This document shows, one piece after another, positions 1 through 12,290 of a stretch of DNA of 64,000 nt. A model generated the notes under the pieces. That model had not been told where the DNA came from and searched no databases. It saw only the letters and a list, made by a program, of their open reading frames with translations. The DNA comes from Tetmemena sp. SeJ-2015 (taxonomy: Eukaryota > Ciliophora > Spirotrichea > Sporadotrichida > Oxytrichidae), in NCBI GenBank assembly GCA_027382625.1, contig JAJKFJ010021811.1, forward strand, positions 1 to 64,000. Direction: 5' to 3'. Both the position numbers and the translations under genes were made by a program. Each line of letters opens with the position of its first letter. The stretch's first letter is position 1.

Positions 1-3000
1 TGAGGGCGATGGATCATAAGAGTGGGAATGTAGTATACTACAACTTTCCTGAAGAGGAAGAGGAGGAAGAAGGTTTGGTCCCTTAACCTCAGAGAAATGA
101 AACTAGTTTGATGGAGGAGCAACTTAATAACAAGCCAATAGATTGGAGTTTGAGCTAACTTGAGGAAGCTCAAATGCCCAATGGTGCTAGTGAAAATGAA
201 CAGTATCTCTTATTAGGAAGTAAGTCCTACAAAAGGTCAGAGCTTATTTCGATAAGTTTTATTTAAGGAGCTTCCATTTTGTAAATCAAGTCAAGATATA
301 AAGAAAGGGATGTTTGGAGACTACAAGAATCATCAAATTGTGAATCAATCACTTAATGAAACTCTTTAGCAGTAGGCCTCAACTTACATGATTCAAGGGG
401 GTCAGAAACCATAAAGTTAAAATCACTCTAGACATTTGCGGTCATTAGTCAGACCTGCCAAACACTTCTTATGTAGAAAATTCCCTCATTTAGCATTTGA
501 ATGGAGACTCAGCCGACTAATAGATTTTCCCTCTTCGAATGAACAAACAATAGGAGGTGTAGGATAAGAATCCTTAAGTGTCTATGAGTAAGGCTTCAAA
601 GGAAACTTAGTAATTTAAGATAGTAAAAGAGACAACTAACCAGAGTAAAGAACTAGAGAAAGGTTCAAGATCTCGATCAAGAGGCCTCAATAATTCAAAG
701 GAGCGAAAGAGTACGATATCAAGTGAGAGAAGATCAAGCAGCCCAAAGATTGCTAATAAAGTTATACTCTTAAAGTCTTAAAATTTTAAGATTCAAAAAG
801 AGCCGAAAAGAACATAATAGGTAATGACTAAGGCTCCTCTTCATCCTCAAGCCTAATTGAAGGTGCAGGTTAAGACTGGCTACTAATCTCCAGTTTTTGA
901 AATGCTTTCGAAAGAGATCAATTTTAGGAATGCTTTCAACATGAAGAAAGGGCACTCAAGATAATCAGTCTCATCTTTATGATCCTTAATCTCATTTTAA
1001 TCTTGCGATTTCATGAACTACTCACTTTAGGGTTCAGTTTAGCTTTTCAGTAGCCCTCAAATTGGAGCTATGTGCCAGTTTGAATAGAAGAAAGGCTCAA
1101 CTTAGCACATGGTGTTCAATAAAGGAGACCTTGATGCGATGATGACTTGCGCAACTGACACCATGGTAGAGACTGTAGAAACTCAATAGGACTAAAACGA
1201 TCTGCTCTATTGTGAAGGTGATGAGATCTAACAAGAGCAAGCCTCTGAACTTGAGATTGAAAACTTCCAACGCCAATTCTAATAGCTCACTTTGAAGAGT
1301 AATACCGTGTCAATTTTAAATTATGCATGAGAGTTTTGTTGACCAACAGAGAAATACTTAGATGAAGCAATCTAGTTCCCTTTAACAGAGTAACGCAAAG
1401 CACTCGCAGTTCACAGAGTGCAACTATTTCTCCCCTCAAGAAGAGTAAAGATAAGTATAGCTTCTTACTTTAAGGATAAAATTTTTAGAGCTAGCTAGCA
1501 AAAGAAGTAATTCAAGAAACTAAGGATCTCGAAGGTCTAACACAAACTGCGATTAGTCTTGCTCAGAGAATAAGATTCAAAGGAACCTGTACTTGAAGTA
1601 TCTAAACATGGAGTCAGATGATAACTTACTCAACCTGTAAGTTTGTGAGGTGGATCCAGAGACGACTCTTACCTTTGTCTATTCTTAAATTCTTCTAATT
1701 AAAAACACTTCTTTTTATTCGAAGGACTCTCATTAGAGAAGGATGGACAGCAGAGCTTAGAGAATTTCTTCAAACGACAATTTACTTTCCCAATGTCATT
1801 GCATTTCATTTATAATATGAGATCTGAGGAGCAGACTATCAATGGACTCTACCCATCTTCAAGACCCTCAGGTTTGGTTACAACTAGTCGCAGCAGCTCC
1901 CTCCTTTCTTCTCAGAAGAAGCAAGCTGCTCAATTCAATTCGAATCAGTAAGCTAACTGGTTTAAATCCCAGAGGGCTTCTATCAATTCAAAAGGGCAGT
2001 TGCCTTTTACGTAGGGTGACAGGTAAGCCTCCCAAAGGCAGCAGGTATCTGAATACCAGCTTAAAGGAGCGGTTCCTTAGACGACTAAGCCTAACACTAT
2101 GAGATCAAGCTCTAGAGATAAGGAGAAACTAGTTGAAGATGGATCGGTCAATAGAGGGTCGACTATATTTGGAATAGTTGGATAGCTTGGACTGGCTAGA
2201 AGAGTTTAAGAGCAACCTTTGAATTAGCCATCTACAATCACCTAAATATGTATTTCACGAAATGGTTGCAGTTGATAATTAATCATTCAACTGAGTCGAA
2301 ATCCAGCCAGTTATCTGAATTTGTCAGTCGAAATATTTGTTATCGTTCAAAGGACAAACGAGTCAGGGACTACGATAGCAGATTCCTCAAACTAAGGTCA
2401 AGCTTTCATGATTCACCTTAAAGATATAGTTATATAAGCTCAATAGCAGTAGATGCTAACTATGTCTATGAGTAACGGGGGACTACTTTCCAAAATCAGA
2501 CTATGGATCGCACACAGGCAACCTTTAACAACACTCTCTCCACTATGATGAATAAACACTATCCTCTTACTACAAAGAATAGATAGAACTCTCATTAAAT
2601 GCTCTCAATATTTCAACAACTTTATAATTGATAGAGCGCAGGAGGCCTTGCCAATAGCTTTTAAGCGAGAAATAAGATGCGAGCAAGCTTGGATAGAGAA
2701 ACTATGGGGGAAACAAATTCAAACTGCATAAGGGAGGAAGAGGAGTTGCTTAGTGGCATTTACTCACATTTGAAAAGTATTATACTTTCTTAAATTAATT
2801 ATCACCTACATCTCAAAAGCATAAGATAGACGAAGATCGAGAAGAGTAGTAGCATTTGAAATATAACATCAAGGAAAACGTTTAAGGATTCAAAAATAGG
2901 CCAGCTGTCATCCTAGATTCTTAACCATTATAAAAATTATATGTGCATATTTTGATTCAAAGTAAACTCACTTGAGAAGGCCAGATTAGAAGTCAGTGAA

Positions 3001-4850
3001 GCAACCAACATAAAAGGCAAAAGGCATACTTCTTCTTTAGCCTGCAAATAGATTTGACTCAACCTCAGCTAATAGGTAATAAGTAGCTATAAATAGGAGT
3101 AAGGCCCAAGTCTCTGTGAAGAATGCTATTGGACTAGAGGGTCGTGACTCAATTCCATTAAACAAGAGAAATAAGAGTAACTCTGCTTCGTAGTTTGAGA
3201 ACAGTAGAAATACCTCTATAGGTGCTTCAAGTGACAGATCTTCCCATACTAGAAAGAGCACTTCCAAATCTGCTCTAGGAAAATAAACCATAATCTTTTT
3301 TATAATGAATAGTTTCAGGAAAGAGCAACAGCATGAATCGAGGATACAATAATCGAGGAAACAGAAAGAGAATGATCCATAAGCTGCAAACCAAGTCTCA
3401 AAGAACTCTAAATCAAAGCTAAACTAGGCAATCAATTAAGCTCTACCTTGGAATAACAAAAGAAAGAAAGAGTCAAACTAGCTAATCGAACATTCAGAAT
3501 CAAGGAAAGTACACAAGAAATTCAAGTAGACACAGCAGCTCAGACGGAGCAGATTCTGTGAACTAAGATAACTCAAGACTTATTAAAAGCTTGTAGCAGC
3601 AAGTTAAGTAATGTTAATCTAGAGATCTTAAGCAAAGTGAGAAATCTAGACTAAATATAACATCATCATTTAAATGAGATACAAATTTATTCTCTATTAG
3701 ACTAAGAGAAATCCAAATAGAGCTAGATATGTTGCTCGGCAAAAAGAAAGTAAACACTTCTCTGGGCAGCCCAACTGCAAATATGAATCAGAGCATAGCT
3801 TAGAGATAGCAGCAGAGGGACTTACACAGATAAATGGTACTTAAAAAAGAGCAGGCGTGTGCTTCGTAAAGGTGTAAAGACCCAAGAATGTCTTATCTCT
3901 ATATTTAAATCATTCTAACTGCAAATTATTTGCAAATGAATCTATGAGTCTTAAGATGAATTAGAGACTTACGATTCGAGGTAGAAATCTATGAGGTTAG
4001 ACTAAATCGATGAATCAATCAACCTCTAGCTGAACCAAGACCTACACCTTTACTGATAGATAATCGATTTACGCTATTTTGAAGATCTATTAATTTGTTG
4101 AATCTAAATTTGAAACTTGCAATAATTACAATGATGTCTTAATTCTAAGATATTATTATAATAAAAAAGACCTTTATAATAAGAAGAGATATAATAATTA
4201 AGCTAAAGAGCCTATAAATGTTCTCCTTTAGATCAAGTAAGAAAAAGACTGCAACCCTGCTCGTTGAAGAAGCAACCAAGGACTCTAAGCAATAAGAAAG
4301 GTTTATGAAGAGAGAGTCTTTCAGGAAGAAGCAAGCAGCCGCTGCTTCTCTGGGCAAGATCCATTCGATTCACTAAAAAGTGTACTAATTCTCAGCAGAT
4401 GAGTGCATCCTAGCGATTAGGGCTTGTAAGTGTGTTCATAAGCTAGAGTCATCAGAATTCTTTAAAACCGAATTGTATATCATATTCTGAAAAGTTCAAG
4501 TCACTAATATCTCTTATAGGCTAGAGGAATATGCTGAAAACTCGTTACTTGATTAAAATTCTGGAGAAGGACTCTCAAGTAGTGATGATGAAGGATTAGC
4601 CAGAAAACTTGAATCATAAGATTCTTATGAAGAACAAGGAGATCATAGATCTCACCCAGAAATAACTTAAGACGTGGCTACAGCTAATCTATGATAACAT
4701 AATCTATCAGAAAGATACCGAAACTTCTCTTGAGAATGCAAATAATATTCTTTAATTGAAATGGATGAAAAATTTTAACTGTATTGAAATTCTCAACTTC
4801 TGTGAGGAATTAAAGCATAACTTGATTTTAACATTATTTATAGATTAAAA
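1..4850 (+). CDS. Uncharacterised Q/S/K-rich protein, several frames joined by IESs, 5' end outside window
   Basis: With TAA/TAG read as Gln, long stretches are open in changing frames across this region: an acidic start (MDHKSGNVVYYNFPEEEEEE, position 10 on), a Ser/Arg/Lys-rich part near 660-960, Gln/Asp/Glu-rich coding near 1080-1320, a Ser/Asn-rich part at 3030-3640, and helical Lys/Glu-rich coding at 4220-4760. Frame changes sit at AT-rich inserts, and one join is worked out (direct repeat TCTCAT at 969-995). The low-complexity composition gives no recognisable domain. The region could hold two or more genes, because no clear 3' end is visible before the next block near 4860. That it is coding is fairly sure; boundaries and exon order are not. 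The window starts inside the gene or just upstream of it. Confidence 0.45.
975..989 (+). other. IES (15 bp), pointer TCTCAT
   Basis: Direct repeat TCTCAT at 969-974 and 990-995. The reading frame through this point is open on both sides, but the insert carries an in-frame TGA. Removing one repeat plus the insert (21 bp) keeps the frame and deletes the TGA. Confidence 0.6.
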
Positions 4851-4888
4851 TATTTTCCAGCAATAACGCTTCTGACTTTGGGAATCAG

Positions 4889-6020
4889 ATGCAATAGCAA
4901 ATTGAAGTTGAAAATATAGAGGAGTAGAAATAGGATACACATTCTAAGCATAAACTCCTGAGGCTTTAGTATGGAGAATTTGAGGACTATTGGCAGAGAT
5001 TAAGGAAGCTTAACTCTATCCCTTTCTTGACCGATCAAGATGAGATCTACAAAGAGGACTCAGAGCTATTGGATTAAATTAGATAAAAGAAAAGCATTCA
5101 TCGACACAACGTATTAGGAGATACTTCCAGACTTAGCGCTCAATCGAGTGGTAATCTTTCACAGCGGCAATTAGACAAGCATCGAAAGGGGAGCGACTTA
5201 CTGGAGAATTCAAAACCTAAATAGAGAGACTCTATGAAGGCAGATAGATAACCAGAGGACTTGCAGATTTTGAATAGTCTAGTGGAGAATAGCAAGATGC
5301 TCGATGGTTTAGAAGATGCCATGGAGAGAGTCAACAATTAAGCCTAGCAGTAGAAAGCAGATAGAGAGAAGTTTTCAGATAGAAGCAGCTGCGCTTCAAA
5401 CTATTTTGAGAAGTCTGTCCATGGCCATTCATAGTCTCAGTCACAGTATAGCGTGAGGCATCAAATAGAGCCTATGCAAATATCCTTCGGGGCTAACTTA
5501 TTTACTTGGCTAAACAACTAGAATCTGCAACAGCAGATTGAAGAGGAGGAGGAAGAGATGAGAGAATTTAAAAGGGTGTAAGAGGAATAGAAACTTTAGA
5601 GAGTCGATGAAAATGGAAACCTACTGCCAGATCCTGAAGACCCTCAAGAGGTAATTGTTAATAACAAGTATCAGCCAGAAAGTGAGGAATTGAAATAACA
5701 TCGACAGATGCTAGAGCGCATGGAAAAGGTCTATACGGATCTGAGCTATGTAGATGAGAGCTATGTTGAAAGAATATAGACAAATAAAGAGTAGGTGAAT
5801 TTGAATTCATGCTCTCTAGTCATAATCTGTATCAACAAAATGTATCAGCTGATGCTTAGTTACGGCTTTTAACTTATAACAGGCAAGATAGCTGTGGAAA
5901 CTAAGTCAATAAGAAAACTTTTCGTTCATGTAAAGATATCATTCATGTTATAACAATCTTCTATAGTGCTCTAAAATTTACATTACAGATCAAATGCTTT
6001 ACGTGTCGATGATGGCTCCT
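4889..6020 (+). CDS. Uncharacterised acidic/Gln-rich protein
   Basis: One continuous frame (TAA/TAG = Gln) starts at ATG 4889 and runs without TGA to about 6020. It is rich in Glu, Gln, Asp, Ser and Lys, with predicted helices near the end (repeated EEEEEEMREFKR-like stretches around 5550). No conserved domain is recognised. It lies directly upstream of the lipase gene on the same strand; the last 150-250 bases are AT-rich and may already be non-coding. It could be the C-terminal part of the preceding locus or an N-terminal extension of the lipase gene. Confidence 0.45.
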
Positions 6021-7984
6021 GCAGATGATGTATTTTACTTAAGTGAGAAAGAAGAAATTTGGAAATACCTTATGAACTACTACAACTTAGAGGTAAATTT
6101 TTGAAGCACTTATTCACACACGTTGCTTTTAGGAATACGCAGATGATAACAAGGTTATCAGCTCTTACAAAACTTTCTATCAATAAATAGCCTTAGGAAA
6201 CGCTTTTGTGAGTAAGGCTTTCGTCCATGAATCTAAAGTGAAGAAGTATCTCTATAAACTTTATTAAGCATATTTATCTTTTCTACTTTCTATTCTACTT
6301 AATTCCTTATTTTACATCACTCTATGCCTCCTATTACTTTTTCTTCAAGACCAAGAGGCTAGAGTAGAACGATTTCTTCTGCGCGAATCCAGATCTAGAT
6401 CTAGCCCGTGAAATCTGGAATCTTTTGGAGTCTAAATACATAAAGAAGGTGTTTGGCTAGTTCTTGCCCAATATACGAGTCAATTAGAAGATTTACCTGC
6501 CAATGACTGACTTCAATCTCACCACTGAGAATATTTGGAACTTGCCGAAGTTTGACCCTGAGAATTTAGCTATTAAAAGAGAGTAAGAGAGACTGGCTCA
6601 GCTAATGAACATGAGTGGTTCTGGAGGTAATGCTCATAGGCTACAGAGAGCGAAGTAAATGCCAGGGGAGCACTACTTAAAGAACGAGGATTCTAAGGAA
6701 GAGGTAAATGATGAAGAGATAAGAAAGTAGAGTGAAAAGTAGAACTTGAAAAGAGTCATTTATAAATTCAAGAATGGGCAGAAACATAATGCTCACACTC
6801 ATGTCAAGGTGAGAGTTCTAAGTGCTGTGGAGCTTCCAGTAGACCTAACGAATGGCTTCAGATTCATAAACGACTCCTTTGACAATAGTGGGGTTACTGT
6901 AGCCTAACAATAAAATGGAGGTGGTCTCTTCTCAATGTTGTGCTGTGTGCCTGCAAGGCCAAATTTAAATCAAAGACCTTAATAAGCAATAAAGCAACTA
7001 CTAATTCATATTCATGGAGGAGGGTTTGTGTCTATGTCATCAGGTTCTCACTAAAATTACACCAGAGTTTGGGCTAATGATATAAAATGCCCCATCTTCA
7101 GTATAGATTATAGACTCTCGCCTCAATATCAATTCCCTGCCGCCTTGGATGATGTCTGGCAAACCTATTACTACTTAGTTGAGAACGCTAGATCTGAATT
7201 CGGAATATATCCAGAGAGGATAGTGGTCGTGGGAGATTCAGCAGGTGGAAACTTAACAGCTGCTTTGACCATACTTTGTATTATAAGGGGCTATCGTAAG
7301 CCAGATGGAATTATCCTCGCTTACCCTGCTCATTATATTTATCATTACAACTTTGAATAAATGATCTCGTTATTAAAATTTTCACTGCTGTTAACTTGTC
7401 TTTCAATGATTTCACTCCTTCGATGCTCTTAGCTCTAGATGACCCTATACTACCATTCCCATTCCTAAAAATGTGTCTAGAATCCTACATAGGAACTGAT
7501 AAGAAGCTATCAGAGCACCCATTAATATCACCTATCAAAGCAACTGACGAAGTTCTTCAGCAGTTCCCTCCCACAAGAATAATGATTGCCTCTAACGACC
7601 CACTAAGAGATGGAAGCATCCAGTTTACTTTAAAACTAGCGTAAGTATAGATCTGTTAATTAAAATACTCTGTAGGAAACTAGGAGTTGACGTGAAGATT
7701 AAGGAGTTCAGTCTCATGCCTCATGGATTCCTATCTTATAACATACCAATTACACTAAAATCAATATCTTCTTATTTATTTACAAAATTTGGGGCATGAG
7801 AGATGAGGCAATGCATGGCATAAAGATGGGATCATAATGGATCCTGGAATTATTCGAACTTGCTGACATAAAAATCAAAGAAGAGGAGAAAGCTTTCCTC
7901 TAAACATAGGGACGCAAGACACCTTCGAAATTCAATAGTCTACTAAAGTCTGGGCAAGCCACAGATAACATAAAAGAGGAGTGA
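5994..7984 (+). CDS. Hormone-sensitive-lipase-type alpha/beta hydrolase
   Basis: Esterase/lipase of the HSL family, which hydrolyses acyl esters such as acylglycerols. All hallmarks are present in order: oxyanion-hole motif HGGGF (codons near 7013-7027), nucleophile elbow GDSAGG (7232-7249), the acid-residue motif SNDPLRD (near 7590-7610) and the catalytic His in MPHGF (7722-7724). The C-terminal helix reads EAMHGIKMGSQWILELFE. Upstream coding (6100-6900) carries a non-catalytic N-terminal region as in HSL proteins. Introns at 6093-6132 and 7641-7675 have GT...AG ends. IESs at 7331-7384 and 7752-7785 have direct-repeat pointers, and another unresolved frame change lies near 6260-6350. The start at 5994 is the first ATG in frame, but an earlier start is possible. 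Stop is TGA at 7982-7984. Confidence 0.88.
6093..6132 (+). other. Intron (40 bp) in lipase gene
   Basis: GT...AG insert between ...YNLE and EYADDN...; splicing keeps the frame open. No flanking direct repeat is needed, unlike the IESs. Confidence 0.6.
7331..7384 (+). other. IES (54 bp), pointer CTGCT
   Basis: CTGCT occurs at 7326-7330 and 7385-7389. Joining at the repeat gives ILAYPAVNLSFNDFTPS, the conserved HSL segment; the unjoined frames break here. The insert is AT-rich and has no GT...AG ends. Confidence 0.85.
7641..7675 (+). other. Intron (35 bp) in lipase gene
   Basis: Starts GTAAGT and ends TAG. Splicing within an Ala codon gives LKLAKLGVDVKIKEF, leading into the catalytic-His motif. 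Confidence 0.85.
7752..7785 (+). other. IES (34 bp), pointer AATT
   Basis: AATT at 7748-7751 and 7786-7789. The join gives SYNIPIWGMRDEAMHG, connecting the catalytic-His segment to the C-terminal helix; unjoined, the frame ends at a TGA. Confidence 0.75.
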
Positions 7985-8082
7985 CCTAAATAAAGTTGTG
8001 CAGATGAATATACGCTAATTCTAAAGACATTAAATCTTCATAATTTCATAATCCAAAGTATTGTAGTCCTTTGTAATTATAA

Positions 8083-9189
8083 ATGAGCGTATTGGGAGAA
8101 TTTTGTAAACTGAATATAAATTTTGATTTCGTGATAAATGGAAATACTAATCTGGCTTTGGATTTGGGACAAGCGGTTCTTTTTCGGAATGAGACACCAC
8201 CCTACTCTTGTCTTAAATGTTTGGTAAGAAAAGGCTATTTATTAAATGCTTTTTTTGTCCTTGTCATGGCTATATCTTGTATCTATTTGAGAGACATTTA
8301 TTCTGCAATGATATCTTAAGCACAAATTATACTTTGAGAATGATATTTGACCTAATTTAAATAGGATGCTACCAATTATGTTCAGTCTTTTGATGGGATT
8401 GCACTCTTATGAGGAAGTATTCGAGCTTAGAGCAATTGAGGAACAGGTTCAGGGAGATATTAAGGCATGCTCTGATTCAAATCTAACATCCAAAGCACTT
8501 CACTATCAATTCGTGCAAGTATTTTTATCTTAAATTGCTTTGTAAGTGGCAAATGCTGTCTTGCTAGTTGTTGTATTGATTAAGGGATATCTTGAGAGAC
8601 ATAAGGATGTAAGCATAAGTGATGAAGATAATAAGAATCCAAAATCTTAAATCCCTTCCTTCCTTTACTCCACATAGTTTAAAATTTGTATCTGAACCTT
8701 CTTATAGACTAAAAAGGGACACCACGGTTCTCACTCTAGTCATTAAAATAGTGAGTCTTAAAAGGGGAACAGCAGCTCTCATTAGACCAGTCATTTCAAT
8801 TATGCCTAGTTCACACATTTCGACTACTGGCAGAGGCAGAACACAATCTTCTCACTCTTTGGATTGGCTCTCTTACTACTCAATCTCTATATCTACAGCT
8901 TATCCTTCTCTTTGAATAGTGCCTTTTATACAACCCACTGCCCTCAAGATCTGGGCTACCTCACATTATCAATTAAATAACATCAATATCAAAGTTGTTG
9001 TTCTAGCTTAAATTATTAATACCAAGCAGCTTCTTAACTTTCTGGCACGCCTACTCGGTGAAGATATGCGGCACTATAGCACTTGGCACGTTTGGACTAG
9101 CTATACTACTCAAGGCTGTAAATGTCATCAGTTTCCTCACCTGTCCCCTTAAAATGTTGGCATTCAAGCAAAAGGTCAGAAACTTTTGA
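8083..9189 (+). CDS. Multipass membrane protein, uncharacterised
   Basis: Start ATG 8083; last coding piece ends at TGA 9187-9189. At least four hydrophobic segments can be read in separate frame blocks: one near 8240-8320 (LLNAFFVLVMAISCIYL), one near 8530-8590 (IALQVANAVLLVVVLIKGYL), one near 8850-8910 (LFGLALLLNLYIYSLSF) and one near 9070-9130 (TIALGTFGLAILL). Blocks are separated by AT-rich IES-like inserts near 8335-8365, 8690-8790 and 8980-9030. A short Lys-containing cytosolic tail ends the protein. No family is recognised. Coding is likely; exact joins were not resolved. Confidence 0.55.
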
Positions 9190-9367
9190 GCAAGACATCA
9201 TCATCATCATCAACTGAACATAGAAATGAATTTAGTAAAAGACTTATCACAAGATAGGTTTTTGTTCTTAAAGGTTAATAAATTTAAAATCAAACTAATT
9301 GTCTTTCAAACTTCTCATCCGTTTAGTCTATTACTGACCATTCCAAACTTTACTAACTTTTCTAACT

Positions 9368-11870
9368 TCAAAGCCAGCTCTGACTACCTCTGCCAAAAGA
9401 GCTGGATCTGAGAATGAGTTTTGAAGAAGGGATTGCATTTTGGAACTTGGTGAATTCAGTCTTTTTGTTTGCGAAGAGGTTTGGGTACCTCTCTACTTGT
9501 TGCTTATAGTCTGAGAAGAAGTGAGGAGCTTTGTCGTCCTCATAGAATTTTGAAATTGATTTCTTCTTTCCAACTTGGTCACTGACTATCTTTTCTTAGA
9601 CTGTGTAGTTAATGGGATTATAGACTTTCACAATTTTGCTTCTAATTGGGGACTAAGAGCCAGATCCACTGCTTTGGAAACTTCTGTTCATATCTTGACT
9701 GCTCTAATTCATCCTATTCTAATCTATAGTCATGCTCTAGGCTTGCAGCTGTTGTGAAGTGCTGTTCTTTTGCACTCGATTAGAATGAATTTGAAGTAAA
9801 AATTTATAAATGTTTAAGATTGCTTAAAGAGGCATCTGCATCCTTGCCTTATAGCTTTCCAAAAGAGGAGTCGAGTTGTTCATTTACCAATCCATACTTT
9901 TAGTCGAAAATATCCACTGGAGCCAGCAAGTTTGTCGGTCTCTATTTTTTATTCTTCTCATAAAAAATTCAAGAAATAATAAATGAACTCGATATTAAAG
10001 GTGTGTATATTTCTCATACTCTTACTTACTGAGCAAGGTTGATTTGAGTCCGATGTCAAAGGCGTTTTTAGATCTTGCATCCTCGGGATTTACTATCATC
10101 GACTAGTAAAGTGACTTATAATAAAAATTATAAATGAAATAATCTTTAACTTTCTTGCAGTCTACTCTACATAAATAAATACTCTCCTCTAGTTATCTCA
10201 ATTGATGAAAGATTCAAGGGATTCTAGTCTCTAAGTGTGGCCAAGGCGCTTTATGCCAAGCTTACATAGATTATAAATAATTATATTAACATTTACAAAG
10301 CTGGTCTATCCATTTGTTGCTCCACCCCTGCCTGAACCCTGAACTATAAGAGTACCAGAACTCTAGCTCAAAGGAGACTGTCCAAAGACTTTTGAGGAAT
10401 ACTTGAGATGGTTCATTTTCATCTCAACTTGCTGCTTGCTCAGTTGGAATAGATTCTGAGAATTTGAGCTGCTATTGGTCACATTAACTGGTATGTCAGG
10501 TGAGTTCTGCACTATCTTGCTGACAGCGAAAGAACCATTCCATTCCCTTTCATGACAGACACTTAATAATCATTTAAGATATGATGTATAACTTAGGTTG
10601 CAGCTGCACTTCCGAAGATCCCTCCAGCTGAGCTCATGACTGGCTAATTAGGAGTTCTCACTGCTAAGTCATTAGAAAACTGTGAAAAGGTTGTCTTAAT
10701 GGGAGTTTAAACCAAGTCTTTGTTTTAGTAGAAGGAGAATTCGTGATTGGCTGGGGTTGCTCCCTTATTTCTTTACTCATGCCTGCCGCCTCCTGCTACC
10801 AAACTTAGATCCTTATCTTGCAGGAAGAGATTAGGTGGCTTAAGTGAGGGCTTGTGAGAGTTAACTATACTGCCTGCAATCATAGCTGATTGATTTCCAA
10901 TGGACTGGGCTGTGCTTCTAGGAGAAAACAATTTGAATTTAATATAATGCAACTGAAAGTAAAAATTGGAGAATTATCAAGGTGATGTGTTGTGGGAACG
11001 TTTTGATTGGAGGGAAGTTGATTGAGGTTCAATCTGCTGCCTTCTTATTGGGTTTAAGCGATCCATTCGTTTAGGGCAGTACTCTAGTTGAAATGAGGCT
11101 GGTACTAGTGCGAACTGCCGCTCTGATTAGTAGTCTGAAACGTTTGCCTCAAAATGTCAGCCTTCTTGCTCTAACTTATTTTAGTATCATACTCTCTTTA
11201 AAATCATATCTCTGGCTTAAGGAATAAAGATTATCAAGCTCAGCGTTATAGACCTAATAAATTAGTAGAAATATAGTTAAGAGACTTCAGCAGTTCCGGA
11301 ATGACCCCTTGGAGAGTGAGTTTAAGCTGGAATTTGCTTTTTCTGACCCACACTTGCCACTGAGTTACTGAAGCTCTGGGTTTGGTTGATCGTGTTCCAC
11401 TAATTGCCGCTATCTTAGTCAAATAAATATTTGGTATGACAAATAGTATTGATTATAAACTTAGTTCTAAGGTTGCAGCTTATCTCTTTTTGAGACCTCT
11501 TTGTTGTTTTTGATTTGGTTGATTGACTGCATGATGAGTTGCTTGTTATTGAAGTAGTTTTAGGCACCTCTGTCAAGTGAGAATGTGAACATGCCTGCTT
11601 GCTTCATGAGGGAGCCCTCTCTGAAGGTAGTTTAGAACCGTTCACACCCCCAACCGAACTCTTATTTTTTGCAATTGAATCGTTTAACGACCCTCTATAA
11701 TTTATTCACACTCTTTATGAGTATGATAAAAAATATTTTCTCTATTATTGAAAGTCTGATTGTGCTCCACTGCGATCGATGAAGATCGAGGAGTTATTAG
11801 TGTTTGCTTTGAATTTTTAGTGCTGCTGAAATAATTTGTAAGCTTCAAGGGTCGAGGGCCCTTACTTATT
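9368..11870 (-). CDS. Uncharacterised Q/N/S-rich protein
   Basis: Reverse-strand frames with TAA/TAG = Gln run from about 11870 to TGA at 9368-9370. The readable parts are low-complexity: near 11610 the frame reads GSLMKQAGMFTFSLDRGA followed by Asn/Lys/Gln-rich coding, and the C-terminus near 9540-9370 ends FGRGSQSWL. Between them several blocks (around 11150, 10800, 10450) are separated by AT-rich inserts. No known domain is visible. The 5' end is uncertain, and the locus may hold more than one gene. Confidence 0.4.
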
Positions 11871-11874
11871 TGTT

Positions 11875-12290
11875 AAAGTTCGCTCATATAAATTGATAAA
11901 AAAAGAGTTTCTATATTATAAATTAAATACATGTTGTTTGTATTTTATAAACTTCTTATGTGTTTTTTTCAAGTGCAAGGTTGGATAAATGGCTGCTCAG
12001 ATTATTAATTAAACATTAATCAGTAGAAATTTAATAAATTTTAATTACAGATTTTTGCGGAGAATAGTAGTAGTTATATATCTTGTGTCTTTTTATAGAA
12101 CTCCCTTTTAATTAAAAAAGAAATAAATTTTTATTTATCTAAACTGTTATTCTCACTTTGTATTGCAATATCTTCCAAGCAATACGAATCTTATAATTGG
12201 ATATTTTCATGGTCTAAATAAATAAAGAGAGGTTTGAAATAAAAAGTGAGAATATTAATTTAAAGCAACTCAATTATATATCTATTCCAA
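11875..12290. other. AT-rich intergenic spacer between divergent genes
   Basis: No sustained reading frame on either strand and a strongly AT-rich composition. It separates the minus-strand Q-rich gene from the plus-strand coiled-coil gene and probably holds both 5' regions plus germline-limited DNA. Confidence 0.5.

Noticed and set aside
3037..5337. Minus-strand open frames (e.g. 3037-3291, 4145-4357, 5140-5337)
   Set aside because: The plus strand is open over the same stretches with Gln-rich coding typical of this genome; the minus frames are shadows.
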